Assembly: GCA_903873395.1 (NCBI GenBank)
Contig: CAIQOJ010000083.1
Span: forward strand, 1-54,570
DNA length: 54,570 nt
Origin: an uncultured Acidimicrobiaceae bacterium
GTDB taxonomy: Bacteria; Actinomycetota; Acidimicrobiia; Acidimicrobiales; RAAP-2
Direction of reading: 5' to 3'
The notes under the pieces are model-generated. The model did not search any database and had not been told where the DNA came from. It saw nothing but the letters and a program-made list of their open reading frames with translations. Below, in pieces: positions 17,676-26,694 of the stretch (position 1 is the stretch's first letter; every line of letters begins with the position of its first letter). The position numbers and the translations under genes are program-made.

Positions 17676-20600
17676 ATGGGGCGGCACGGACAAGCGCACA
17701 CCGACGCCGGCGGGCCGCTGCAGGGGCGAGCACTGGCGGCGGTGGCTGTAGCAACGTTGATGGTTGGTCCAGCGTTGATCGGAGTGATCGGCACTGGTGC
17801 ATCGGCGACCGGTCCTCAGGTGCCGGGCAGCCCGATAGCACCCACGGCAGCTGAGGTCAGCCCCATCTGCACCACCACCGAGCCAGCATCTGCGCTTGGG
17901 CCGACGTCGACCACCTTGCCCACCACGCCCATCACCAAGGTCTTCACCCCGCCAGGCAGCGTGGTCGGATTCACGGCAACGGCATCCAATCTCTATGTCG
18001 ATGATGGAACGCATCTCATCACCACCACACTGACCGGGGCCACGGTGTCCTCGTTCGCGCTTCCCGCCGGATTCACCGGAAACTCTGCCTCCCAGCCCGT
18101 CGTGGATCCATCCGGGAACATCTATCTGTCGTCGTACTACGGACAAAAAGTCGACAAGTTCTCCCCGACGGGAACCTTGCTCTGGTCGGTGGATCCACGA
18201 GGTGGCAACCCCACTCACATCTTCTCGGTCGGGACCGGATCCTCGTTTCGATTGATGGCGACCTTGGTGCAGAACACCACGTCGAGCGTCGTGCTCGATA
18301 CCTCGACCGGTGCCGTGACCGGCACCTTCCCGCTCGTCGACCAAGGGTGGGTGACCCAGACAGCCAGTGGCAACCTGCTGGTCTCGGCAAATGGCTACGT
18401 CGAGACGGTCAGTCCGTCGGGCAGCGTGCTCGCCACGTTCGGCGCGCCAAACATCGAAGGCAACGGTGTCCACACCGGTTCGGGCACGCAGTTCTACTAC
18501 CCCGGCCAGGCCGTCCAAGGGCCTGATGGAACGATCTTCACCGCTGATCCCTTGACGACCATTGAAGCAACGTCGCCCCAGGGGTTCCTTCAGGGATCGA
18601 CAACTCTCGGAGACACATTGGCATTCGGAGGCTGGGGGCTGTCGTTGGTGGGCGGCACGCTCTACTTCCAGAGTGGTCCACCCTTCAATGCCGGCAAAAA
18701 CGTCATCTCGGCTGTGCCGCTCTCGACCGTCCAGGCCTTCCTGGCCGCCGACCACGTGCCGGCCAACTCCTTGGGTTGGGGAGCCGGACTGACAACACCT
18801 GTCGTGGGCAACTACTTCGGGCCGGGTCAGACTCCATCGGTCTCAGCCAAGTTCGACCCCTGGTGGACCGCCCGGTCATCGCACCTGACCCTGAGTTACT
18901 CGGTGGAGAACCGGGCGACCCTCGACGCCGAGGTGGTCCCGACACCTACGTCGATCCCGCTTCCGACGACTGCAGCGGGTCTGGCGTCGTTGCCACTCAC
19001 GCTCCCCGCTAGTGATCTGGGACCGGGGCCCTACCTGGTCCAAGCCACCCTCAAGGACTCATCCACCAGTCCCCCCACCGTCCTGGGCACCACCTGCATG
19101 CCCTACACCGTTGGAGCAACCGGAGATCGGCTCAACTTCGCCACCCTGCCCGTCGGAGAAGGATCGGGCGGCCCAGCCGATCCACGCGGCATCGCCCTCG
19201 ATGCACAGCTCGGCCTCACCGGCCACCGAAGCCTCACCTTGATGGATTGGCACACCGTGCTTCCCTCCTGCTCAGCCACAGCGCCGACGGCAGCTGCCTG
19301 TGGGCCCTCGGCCATGAATTTCACCGGCACCTCGCTCGACCCCTTCCGTGCTGCGGCGCTGGCCAAGACGGACCACGTGGCCTACTGGATGCAGATCTCC
19401 GGCGGAGACGATGTCTCCAAGGCCCTGGTGAAGGGTGGCTGGTGGCAAGCCGACATAGCCGCCATCGTCGCCCACTACGCCACCGTGCCCGCAGGTTGCA
19501 GTCCTTGCGCCCCGGTCACCGGTTGGGAGCCTTGGAACGAGTCCAACAACACAGGGTGGGTGGACGGCAAGGCCTATGTGACCCAGGTGCTCGCCCCCTT
19601 CTACGCTGCAGTGAAGTCCGTCGAGCCGGGAACCACCTCTACCGTGCTGGGCGGCTCAAGTCTGGAGCCGTCAGTTTGGTGGTGGCAGCAGGTCGCCGCG
19701 GCTGGCGGACTGGCCGACATGGACGTGGCGGCGATCCATCCCTACACGGGCAACAACAACAGCTTCGAGGAGTCCGGACTTCCGGCACAGATCCAGCAGC
19801 TCCGCACCTTGCTCGGGTCCAAGCCCTTGTGGTTCTCCGAGGTCGGCTGGTGGAGTGACGGCGACTACAACTACCTGAGCCAGGCCGATTCGGTGGCCCG
19901 GGCTCAACTATGGCAGCGGGTGCTCGGCATCCCGGTGTGGAGCTACTTCTTCGATGAAGGTTCCTTCGGAAACAACGGCGTGAGCTTCTCGCTCATCCAG
20001 GCCAAGAACGGGGTCGACTACGTCAAGCCTGCGGCGCTGGCTTCGATGACAACCACTGGTCTCTTGGCTGGCCGTTCGCAGTTGGGCATGCCGGCAACTG
20101 GAATCCCTCACACGTTCCGAGCTGACTTCGGGGCCGCTTCGGGTGGCACCACCGCCCTCTCCGCTCTCTGGAGCGACGGACTCGCCGCTCCCGCCGCCGT
20201 GATGATCACCGCCCCGGGCGGAGGATCAATTCCCGTCACCGTGACCGACGAATTTGGCGTTGCCACCAAGGTCACCGTCACCTCAGGAACTACCACCAGA
20301 CTGCCTATCGGTGACCACGTGACGTACCTCACCTACCCAGTCGGCGACACGGTGGCTGTTGGTCCCACCGAAGCGTATGGAGCAGACGTGGCCGCCACCG
20401 CCGCAGGCGGTGTGGCCACAGCTTCGAGCGGCAACGGATCAGCGGCCATCGCCGGCCTGCCTTCTGGTGCTGATGGGTGGACGTCCCAGACTGGGGACAC
20501 AACACCCTCCCTGACCGTCAACTTTGCCAACACCACCACCGTGGACCGGGTGATTGTCGATACGCAGTCGGTCGGTTCCATCGCCGCAGGCCTCCGCAAC

Positions 20601-21839
20601 TACACCGTCTCTCTCAACGAACCTGGGAGTGGCTGGGTGACCGTGGCGACCAAGGTCGGTCAATACCGCAACCATCAGGCACAGTTCGCCGTTGCCCCGG
20701 TGGCAGCCACGGGCGTGCGTATCGATGTCAGTACAGTCAACTTCGGCGGATACTACGGAGGCGGCGTTCCACCCTGGTGGCCGGCCCCCCAGGTCAATCC
20801 GGTCACCATCCACGCCGTCGAAGTCTTTGCCGGCAACGGTGGACCTGCCGTCGTGGCTGGCGCCGATCTGATCGATCTGGTGCCATCTGCATCGGGAACC
20901 GGTACCACGACGACGACCGGAGCAACAGGCGGCACCTCGACGACGTCCTCGACAATGGGCACCACCTCGACCACAACGACTCACCCCGCCACCACCTCGA
21001 CGACGGTGGCCCCGACAACGACTTCGACGGGCGGCCCGGCCTCGTCGACGACTACCGTTCCCGCCGGATCTACCCCCATGGGCACCAATCGAGTGGACGG
21101 CTACCGGGTAGTCGCTTCAGGAGCCCAGGTGGCCAGCTTCGGTGACGCCCCCTACTTCGGGCCGGTGGGCTCCTATGCCCTCAATCGCCCGATCGTCGGT
21201 ATGGCGGCAACGCCAGGCGGTGGCGGCTACTGGTTAGTGGGTGCCGACGGCGGAATCTTCGCCTTCGGTGATGCTCGCTTCCTGGGTTCGACCGGTGGCA
21301 TCGGCCTAAACCGGCCCATCGTGGGAATGGCCGCCGCTTCGAATGGCAATGGCTACTGGCTGGTTGGTGCCGATGGCGGAGTCTTCGCAGTGGGAAGTGC
21401 GCCGTTCAAGGGCTCCACCGGGGGCCTTGACTTGAACCAGCCCATCGTCGGCATGGCGGCAACGCCAGATGGTGGTGGCTACTGGTTGGTGGCCGCTGAC
21501 GGCGGAATCTTTGCCTTTGGCGACGCGGCCTTCCATGGCTCTACGGGTGGGCTCAGGCTGCGTGAGCCCATCGTCGGCATGGCGGCGACCGAGGACGGTG
21601 GCGGCTACTGGTTGGTGGCCAGGGACGGCGGGGTCTTCGCCTTCGGCGACGCGGCCTTCCATGGCTCGGCGGGTGGGTTCAGCTTGCGAGCTCCCATCGT
21701 CGGCATGACCGTCTCCCCGGGTGGGAACGGCTACTGGCTGGCCGCCGCAGATGGCGGGGTCTTCGCCTTTGGGGATGCCACCTTCCACGGTTCGGCGGCC
21801 ACCGGAGTCCGCTCGGGCGCCATCGTCGGCATCTCCTGA
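17676..21839 (+). CDS. Giant secreted multidomain glycosidase-like protein, second tandem paralog
   Basis: A 1387-residue paralog of the preceding protein with the same domain order. Start at ATG 17676, followed by the signal segment ALAAVAVATLMVGPALIGVI; a TTG at 17634 is a weaker alternative. The propeller-like N-terminal region has NIYLSSYYGQKVDKFSPTG; the core has Glu622 in WEPWNESNN and Glu722 in WFSEVGWW, 100 residues apart exactly as in the first copy. The discoidin-like domain keeps VNFGGYYGGGVPPWW, the linker (about 1075-1130) is shorter, richer in Ser and less regular, and the C-terminus has six repeats. Retention of both candidate catalytic Glu residues suggests both copies are active. 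It ends 42 bp before a convergent acyltransferase gene. Confidence 0.85.
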   Translation: MGRHGQAHTDAGGPLQGRALAAVAVATLMVGPALIGVIGTGASATGPQVPGSPIAPTAAEVSPICTTTEPASALGPTSTTLPTTPITKVFTPPGSVVGFTATASNLYVDDGTHLITTTLTGATVSSFALPAGFTGNSASQPVVDPSGNIYLSSYYGQKVDKFSPTGTLLWSVDPRGGNPTHIFSVGTGSSFRLMATLVQNTTSSVVLDTSTGAVTGTFPLVDQGWVTQTASGNLLVSANGYVETVSPSGSVLATFGAPNIEGNGVHTGSGTQFYYPGQAVQGPDGTIFTADPLTTIEATSPQGFLQGSTTLGDTLAFGGWGLSLVGGTLYFQSGPPFNAGKNVISAVPLSTVQAFLAADHVPANSLGWGAGLTTPVVGNYFGPGQTPSVSAKFDPWWTARSSHLTLSYSVENRATLDAEVVPTPTSIPLPTTAAGLASLPLTLPASDLGPGPYLVQATLKDSSTSPPTVLGTTCMPYTVGATGDRLNFATLPVGEGSGGPADPRGIALDAQLGLTGHRSLTLMDWHTVLPSCSATAPTAAACGPSAMNFTGTSLDPFRAAALAKTDHVAYWMQISGGDDVSKALVKGGWWQADIAAIVAHYATVPAGCSPCAPVTGWEPWNESNNTGWVDGKAYVTQVLAPFYAAVKSVEPGTTSTVLGGSSLEPSVWWWQQVAAAGGLADMDVAAIHPYTGNNNSFEESGLPAQIQQLRTLLGSKPLWFSEVGWWSDGDYNYLSQADSVARAQLWQRVLGIPVWSYFFDEGSFGNNGVSFSLIQAKNGVDYVKPAALASMTTTGLLAGRSQLGMPATGIPHTFRADFGAASGGTTALSALWSDGLAAPAAVMITAPGGGSIPVTVTDEFGVATKVTVTSGTTTRLPIGDHVTYLTYPVGDTVAVGPTEAYGADVAATAAGGVATASSGNGSAAIAGLPSGADGWTSQTGDTTPSLTVNFANTTTVDRVIVDTQSVGSIAAGLRNYTVSLNEPGSGWVTVATKVGQYRNHQAQFAVAPVAATGVRIDVSTVNFGGYYGGGVPPWWPAPQVNPVTIHAVEVFAGNGGPAVVAGADLIDLVPSASGTGTTTTTGATGGTSTTSSTMGTTSTTTTHPATTSTTVAPTTTSTGGPASSTTTVPAGSTPMGTNRVDGYRVVASGAQVASFGDAPYFGPVGSYALNRPIVGMAATPGGGGYWLVGADGGIFAFGDARFLGSTGGIGLNRPIVGMAAASNGNGYWLVGADGGVFAVGSAPFKGSTGGLDLNQPIVGMAATPDGGGYWLVAADGGIFAFGDAAFHGSTGGLRLREPIVGMAATEDGGGYWLVARDGGVFAFGDAAFHGSAGGFSLRAPIVGMTVSPGGNGYWLAAADGGVFAFGDATFHGSAATGVRSGAIVGIS
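21097..21836 (+). repeat. Six 126-bp coding repeats in the second giant gene
   Basis: Six 42-residue units of the type GYWLVAADGGIFAFGDA, matching in number and spacing the array in the first paralog but differing at many positions. The repeats within each protein have therefore diverged separately, while the copy number stayed at six. Confidence 0.85.
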
Positions 21840-21881
21840 GCAGCCAGGTCACTTCCCGCTAGTAGGTCTGCCGATCGTGGT

Positions 21882-22502
21882 TCAACTGGGCGTTCCGCCC
21901 CGTTGGCCGACAACCCGAGCCGGAACGCCCACGACGATGCTGCCGGGTGGGACATCCCGTGTGACGACGGCGTTGGCCCCGATCACGCTTCCCGAGCCAA
22001 TGGTCACACCTCGGACGATGGTGGCCTTCGCCCCGATCCACACGTCGCTGCCGATGCGCACGGGAGCTGTCACCCGGCCCTGGTCGAGAATGGATGCATC
22101 GTCGCGATCGAACGCGTGATCGTGATCTCGGACCGACACCATCTCGGCCAGCAGACAGCGTTCGCCGATGACGACCTCCTGGTCTGCCGCCACCGTGCAG
22201 TGGTGACCAAAGACGGTGCCAGCTCCGACCTCGAGGTACCCGCGGGATTCCACAGTTATGCCCCGATCAAGGACGCAACCCGGCCCGAACTTGGCCACAG
22301 CCCCGTTGGCCACCAGAAACGATCCGCCTTTGCGAACATCGCAGCGGGCACCAAAATCAACTCGGGGATTGCGCACACGGATCACCGCTAGGCCCAGCCT
22401 TCGCCGCACCGCCCCGAACAGTCGTTCTCGAAACCCGAACTCACCAGCCGTCCCGGAGTCAGGCGAAGGACGGCCTGGCGGGCTGACGGGGTCGTCGGGC
22501 AT
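21882..22502 (-). CDS. Left-handed beta-helix O-acetyltransferase (WbbJ/maltose-acetyltransferase type)
   Basis: A 206-residue acyltransferase with hexapeptide repeats ([LIV]-G-x4) through residues about 60-195, for example VGAGTVFGHHCTVAADQEVV, VRIGSDVWIGAKATIVRGVT and IGSGSVIGANAVVTRDVPPG. The catalytic His is probably in VRDHDHAFD, the usual site in this family. Such enzymes use acetyl-CoA to O-acetylate a sugar. The first 20 residues are Pro/Ser-rich and probably flexible. It diverges from the next acyltransferase gene by about 75 bp; both likely decorate the polysaccharide. Confidence 0.85.
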   Translation of the reverse strand: MPDDPVSPPGRPSPDSGTAGEFGFRERLFGAVRRRLGLAVIRVRNPRVDFGARCDVRKGGSFLVANGAVAKFGPGCVLDRGITVESRGYLEVGAGTVFGHHCTVAADQEVVIGERCLLAEMVSVRDHDHAFDRDDASILDQGRVTAPVRIGSDVWIGAKATIVRGVTIGSGSVIGANAVVTRDVPPGSIVVGVPARVVGQRGGTPS

Positions 22503-22578
22503 GCGCCAACCCTATCGGCGGCTATCGAACAGGCGATGGACGCCAGAGTGGTGCTGATGCCTGTGCGATGCTGATCCC

Positions 22579-23085
22579 ATGGATGCGTTGATCCAAGATC
22601 TGCGTCACATGACGGCCGCATGGGACGACTCACCGGGAAAGATCGTGCTCGGTTCGCTGGCCCGCCTGCCGCTCTACCCCCGCTTTGCCGTCGTCGTTCG
22701 CCATCGAGCCGCAGCGTGGTGCTGGCAACGTGGACTCCGTCCGGTCGGCCTCTGGCTCCAGGCTCGCAGCATTCGGTCGGCCGGTGCCGAGATCCATCCC
22801 GGTGCTCAACTGGGACCGGGCCTGGCCATCATCCATTCCGTCGGCATCGTTATCGGCCATGAGGTCGTAGCCGGACGAGACCTCGTCCTCTATCAAGGGG
22901 TGACCATCGGACACACCGGAACTGGGCCCGGCCAGCCCCGACTGGGCGATGGCGTGCGGATCGGAGCCGGCGCCAAGGTGCTCGGCCCCATCTCTATCGG
23001 TGACGGAGCTTGGGTCGGGGCCAACGCCGTCGTCGTGGCCGATGTGCCCGCTGGTGCGGTGGTTACGGGCATCTGGCGGGGCTGA
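22579..23085 (+). CDS. Serine O-acetyltransferase-like (CysE family) hexapeptide acyltransferase
   Basis: A 168-residue protein with a short helical N-terminus and the CysE-type beta-helix: AGAEIHPGAQLGPGLAIIHS, VIGHEVVAGRDLVLYQGVTI, LGDGVRIGAGAKVLGPISIG and VGANAVVVADVPAGAVVTG. The catalytic His is in IIHSVGIVIG. It is much shorter than true cysteine-pathway SATs (about 260 residues) because most of the N-terminal helical domain is missing, which is typical of CysE-like acetyltransferases in polysaccharide loci (compare EpsC-like proteins). Acetyl transfer to a sugar is more likely than serine acetylation, but the latter is not excluded. Confidence 0.82.
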   Translation: MDALIQDLRHMTAAWDDSPGKIVLGSLARLPLYPRFAVVVRHRAAAWCWQRGLRPVGLWLQARSIRSAGAEIHPGAQLGPGLAIIHSVGIVIGHEVVAGRDLVLYQGVTIGHTGTGPGQPRLGDGVRIGAGAKVLGPISIGDGAWVGANAVVVADVPAGAVVTGIWRG

Positions 23086-23130
23086 CCGTCCACGCCCGCT
23101 CCGACCACCGCGGCTGTCGTCACCAATGGA

Positions 23131-23170
23131 TGGTGGTTGTCACCACGTGATGGTGGTTGTCACCACGTGA
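23131..23170. repeat. Two identical 20-bp repeats, each with a hairpin
   Basis: Exact tandem copies of tggtggttgtcaccacgtga at 23131-23150 and 23151-23170. Each contains GTGGT-tgtc-ACCAC, able to fold on either strand. The array lies between two convergent genes and its second copy includes the stop codon of the DUF4012 gene (23160-23162), so it may work as a bidirectional terminator. Confidence 0.85.
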
Positions 23171-24935
23171 TGACGTGCGGCCCATCGTCGCTGAACGTCA
23201 ACTTGCCCACGTGCCACTGTTCGCCAGGAACTCGGGCCGACGGGACCACCGTCATCGAGCCGTGACGGCCCGGAAGGTGGAACCGGGTCACCAGCGTTGC
23301 TGAGGCACCTTGATGGAGGAGCAATGGGGCGGCCAGCAGCCACGTCGGGCCTTCGGCTCCTTCGATGGCCAGCGGACCTGTTCCGCCGAGGGAACGTCGA
23401 GTTGCTGCGGCCGGCAAGTTCACAGCGATAAGTCCACTCCAGTCCCCATAGGTGAGCCCGAGCCCGGGATAGGGGCCAGCTACATACTCTGACTGCCCGG
23501 TCGGCGTGGTGTTCCCCAGGTTCGTCGTGAGGGTGACGTCCGTGCCGCGCACTGATGGGGACAGGGCCACATGGACATCGGTGGTGACGTATTGGTCCAG
23601 TTTGTTGGCCCCTCGGTTGATCAGCGTGACGGCCACCGACGATGTGGTGAGATGACCGCTGGCTCCGACTGACCGCCAGACCTTCTGTCCATTCGGGCTG
23701 GCCGTCCAGACCAGGAGGTGGCGGCCGGCCACGGCACCGGCCATGGCCTGGCCCAACGAGCGCAGATCCGTTGACTGGCCTTGCAGCTTGCGCACCACGG
23801 ACGACGCCAATGTGCCAAGGGCATCCTGGCGTCCTGCATCGGCGGTTGCGGTGTTGGTTAGCCCGGCATACTGGTCATGGAGCAAGGTGGCCTCCACGTT
23901 GTCCGCCCCGACGAGCTTCCCATTGACCTCGACGGGTCCGGTGGCTTCGAGGATCTGACGGAGTCCCACCACATCGAGGGCCAGGACGCCGTCGATGTGT
24001 TGACCCGTCGAGGCCTCCCACATGCGCGCCGCCAGCGGTGCCGTCACATCGAACTCGGGTGTCACGCCGAGATTGCGCCAATCGACCCCGGGCTGGATCC
24101 ATCCCCAGTTGCGCGCCAGATCACCCGTCGGAGTCACCAGTCCGAGTGGCACCGGTCGTTGTCCAGATGGTCCGAGATCCTCCAGGTGCACCGTGCCGGC
24201 GTTGGCGGTGGCCACACCTACGTCGAGGTAGGAACCTGAACCAGCTCGCATCTCCGCATTGTTGGCCGCCAGGACCAGGTACGTACTCGGCCCCTGGAGG
24301 ATGCCCGCCACCACGCTCGAGACATCGCCAGCCCGGGTGAGGCGGTCCGTCGCCTGGGTCAGCTCACGTTCGAATGCATCCCGCCTGCTGGCCAGTGGAG
24401 CCACCAAGGCCACCTGGGGCCCGGCATCGATCCCATTCAGCTGATGCACGGTCGCTGAGGCCAAGGCGCTCAGGTGGCGTAGCGAGGTAACTCGGGCAGG
24501 TCCGGCCCCATGGGGTTGGTCCAGCACGTCGTGGACGTCAGTCAGGAATGACGCACCGATGGTGGAGACCTGGTTGGCGGCAGCCGAGAGCGAGCGGGCC
24601 GAGCGAAGTTGTCGACCCAGGACGGGAAGGATGTTGAGTGGGGCCATGAGGGGCCCCGAGAGATCGCTCTGGGCTGCTGCGAACTCGGCCCCGGCAGCAT
24701 GGAGGGCCTGGGACGTGGACCGGGTGGTCAGCGTGGTCGGATCCGTCTGCGAGCGGACTGCATCGAGAGCAGCCAAGCCCTGACGGTCGTGGCCATAGGC
24801 AGACCACACCCGCCCGGCCGACACGCCAGCCCACACCACCACGGCGAGGCCAAGTCCGAGCACGACCCACCACCTGGTGCGCCAACGTGCACGTTGGCGG
24901 TCGCCGTGTTTCCCCCGTTGCACTGGCTCGCTCAA
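23160..24935 (-). CDS. DUF4012 membrane-anchored protein
   Basis: A 591-residue protein with a basic N-terminus, one transmembrane segment (VVLGLGLAVVVWAGVSAGRV, about residues 24-43) and a large extracytoplasmic part. The central region, with YLVLAANNAEMRAGSGSYL (a substrate-like pocket seen in all members) and IDGVLALDVVGLRQILEATG, identifies the DUF4012 family, found in actinobacterial polysaccharide clusters. Its biochemical role is unknown. The domain resembles LytR/CpsA/Psr-type regions in its DGVLALD segment, so attachment of polysaccharide to the wall is a reasonable guess, not shown. It diverges from the sortase gene. Confidence 0.85.
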   Translation of the reverse strand: MSEPVQRGKHGDRQRARWRTRWWVVLGLGLAVVVWAGVSAGRVWSAYGHDRQGLAALDAVRSQTDPTTLTTRSTSQALHAAGAEFAAAQSDLSGPLMAPLNILPVLGRQLRSARSLSAAANQVSTIGASFLTDVHDVLDQPHGAGPARVTSLRHLSALASATVHQLNGIDAGPQVALVAPLASRRDAFERELTQATDRLTRAGDVSSVVAGILQGPSTYLVLAANNAEMRAGSGSYLDVGVATANAGTVHLEDLGPSGQRPVPLGLVTPTGDLARNWGWIQPGVDWRNLGVTPEFDVTAPLAARMWEASTGQHIDGVLALDVVGLRQILEATGPVEVNGKLVGADNVEATLLHDQYAGLTNTATADAGRQDALGTLASSVVRKLQGQSTDLRSLGQAMAGAVAGRHLLVWTASPNGQKVWRSVGASGHLTTSSVAVTLINRGANKLDQYVTTDVHVALSPSVRGTDVTLTTNLGNTTPTGQSEYVAGPYPGLGLTYGDWSGLIAVNLPAAATRRSLGGTGPLAIEGAEGPTWLLAAPLLLHQGASATLVTRFHLPGRHGSMTVVPSARVPGEQWHVGKLTFSDDGPHVITW

Positions 24936-24967
24936 CTGCCGTCCGGTGGTTCTGGCAGCGAGACCAC

Positions 24968-24979
24968 CGTGACGTCACG
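24968..24979. promoter_or_regulatory. 12-bp palindrome CGTGACGTCACG
   Basis: Perfect palindrome in the 147-bp space between the divergent DUF4012 and sortase genes, 33 bp upstream of the DUF4012 start. Position and symmetry suit a repressor or activator site controlling the envelope genes. Confidence 0.4.
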
Positions 24980-25012
24980 TGGGGCTCGGTGCATCGATAC
25001 TGACGACGGTGA

Positions 25013-25076
25013 AGCGTATCGGTCAAAAGACGTGGGACTGGGTCGCCTCAGCAATCGGTGCGTACCCCGATACGCT
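25013..25076 (+). promoter_or_regulatory. 10-bp inverted repeat with 44-base spacer before the sortase gene
   Basis: AGCGTATCGG (25013-25022) and CCGATACGCT (25067-25076) are perfect inverse complements ending 6 bp before the sortase GTG. In RNA the arms could pair and occlude the ribosome binding site; as DNA they could be paired operators. I saw no obvious Shine-Dalgarno sequence. Confidence 0.4.
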
Positions 25077-25082
25077 GCCCCC

Positions 25083-25988
25083 GTGTCGTTGACGACCTTG
25101 CGGGTGACAATCGGGCGGATCGTCCTGGTCGCAGGCGTGCTGGTCCTCTTGTTCATCCCCTACCTGCTCTGGGGAACCGGTCTGTCCACGGCGCAAACCC
25201 AAGACCACCTGCGATCCGAACTGGCCTCCCAGGCTCCGGCGGTCCGTTCTCCTGGACCTCTGCGGCCGGGTCTGGCCCCTCCCGTGGTTGCCCCTCCAAC
25301 GACGCCACCAGCAACGGGCGCACCTGTGGCCGAGCTGATGATTCCCAACATCGGGCTCTCGATGGTGGTCGTCGAGGGAACCGGGACCGAGCAACTTCGA
25401 GCGGGACCCGGTCACTATCCGAACACGCCGCTGCCCGGGGAGGCCGGCAACTCGGCCATCGCCGGCCATCGGACCACCTATCTCCATCCCTTCGGTGATC
25501 TCGACCGCCTGGTGGCGGGCGACCGCATCACCGTGGCAACCACGCAGGGGCTCTTCCTCTATGCGGTGAGCTCGTCCGAGGTCGTCTCTCCGACCGACGT
25601 GGCCGTCGTGGGCCCGACACCCACGCCCACCCTCACGTTGACCACCTGCAACCCCCGCTACAGCGCCAGGACCCGCCTGATCGTCCACGCACATCTGGTG
25701 GCCAGCGTGCTCTCGGGCTCGGCCCCTCCCAACAGCCCCGCCGCACCGGTGCTCCCCCGCTCCAACTCGGCGGAGCTTTCGGCGGCGACACCGGCTGAAG
25801 GATCGGTGGGTGGTGCCATCGCCTGGGGGGCAGCCGTGGCGGTGCTGATCACCATCGTGTGGTGGTTGGCATTGCGCGTCCGCGGCGCTCGTCGTGTCGC
25901 AGTGGTGATCATCGGCCTAGCTGCGTGGCTGGCCGTTGTGCTCGGCTTCTTTCAGGCACTTGCCCCGTTACTGCCCGCCAGCTTCTAA
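25083..25988 (+). CDS. Class E sortase
   Basis: A 301-residue transpeptidase that attaches sorting-signal proteins to the cell wall. The GTG at 25083 gives the N-terminal TM (IVLVAGVLVLLFIPYLLWGTG), a Pro-rich stalk, then the sortase barrel: catalytic His129 in AGHRTTY, Cys189 in LTTCNPRYS and the essential Arg (about 198) in ARTRLIVHA. Two further hydrophobic segments at the C-terminus (about residues 240-295) are seen in class E sortases. The adjacent convergent gene encodes a small LPFTG protein that is the likely substrate, although class E sortases usually prefer LAxTG. Confidence 0.92.
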   Translation: MSLTTLRVTIGRIVLVAGVLVLLFIPYLLWGTGLSTAQTQDHLRSELASQAPAVRSPGPLRPGLAPPVVAPPTTPPATGAPVAELMIPNIGLSMVVVEGTGTEQLRAGPGHYPNTPLPGEAGNSAIAGHRTTYLHPFGDLDRLVAGDRITVATTQGLFLYAVSSSEVVSPTDVAVVGPTPTPTLTLTTCNPRYSARTRLIVHAHLVASVLSGSAPPNSPAAPVLPRSNSAELSAATPAEGSVGGAIAWGAAVAVLITIVWWLALRVRGARRVAVVIIGLAAWLAVVLGFFQALAPLLPASF

Positions 25989-26056
25989 AGGTCAGAACCG
26001 GGCAACGTTGGCTGAGTGGTCAGGCTAGGCAGCCAGACTGAGCAACGAAACTGGGG

Positions 26057-26095
26057 AGCACGACTGAACAGCACGACTGAACAGCACGACTCGAC
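26057..26095. repeat. Three 13-bp tandem repeats
   Basis: Units agcacgactgaac at 26057-26069 and 26070-26082, and a copy with two changes at 26083-26095. The array lies between the convergent sortase and LPFTG-protein genes and contains no gene. Confidence 0.75.
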
Positions 26096-26183
26096 GTCCA
26101 GATTGGACATTCTCTGGGAAGCGCCGGCTTTCGGTCAGTCCAGCAACTATGGGCCGCCCGCACGGGCAGCCGAGTCGTCTGGG

Positions 26184-26540
26184 TCAGGCTGACCGACGGC
26201 GGCGGCGCGTCAGGAGGCCACCAACGGCAACGGCGCCCAAGCCAACTGCCGCCAACTCGCCGATATCCGCACCGGTGAAGGGCAGGGACGACGAACCATT
26301 GGTCGTCGACGTGAGGGCAGCGGTCGAACCGGCAACCGTCCCGTTCGCTCCCGGGTCACTCGGATCCTGATTCAACGGAACGGTGTTGCCGGTCACCGTG
26401 GGAGGCGTGCAGGAGGTGTAGCAGTCCGTGGCGGGAGCCGACGAGGGGGCAGCCTGAGCCACTGCGGGAACAACAACCAAAGAAGCGACAGCAACTCCAC
26501 TGCACGCCACCATCTTCTGGATCCTCGTCAGCACGGCCAT
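26184..26540 (-). CDS. Small wall-anchored protein with LPFTG sorting signal
   Basis: A 118-residue exported protein. Start at ATG 26540, preceded by AGGAAGACGAGG. Signal peptide MVACSGVAVASLVVVPAVAQA, then a short mature part with CYTSC (Cys40 and Cys44, possibly a disulfide), a Thr/Ser-rich low-complexity stretch, and the sorting signal: LPFTG at 86-90, hydrophobic segment ELAAVGLGAVAVGGLL and the basic tail RRRRR. The adjacent class E sortase is the likely anchoring enzyme. The mature part is only about 55 residues, so it may be a spacer, or the Cys pair could bind a partner or ligand. Confidence 0.88.
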   Translation of the reverse strand: MAVLTRIQKMVACSGVAVASLVVVPAVAQAAPSSAPATDCYTSCTPPTVTGNTVPLNQDPSDPGANGTVAGSTAALTSTTNGSSSLPFTGADIGELAAVGLGAVAVGGLLTRRRRRSA

Positions 26541-26694
26541 CCTCGTCTTCCTGCGCCTTCGGTGGCTCGAGCGGTTGTCCCACACGTTGCCCCGCATCTT
26601 GCCGGGCTGCTTGCCCGACCTACTTCAGTTGCCATCTTATCTTGTGGCTTCCACGTCTGCCCGGCGGCCAAACTCCATCCGGTCTGACGCCCGG

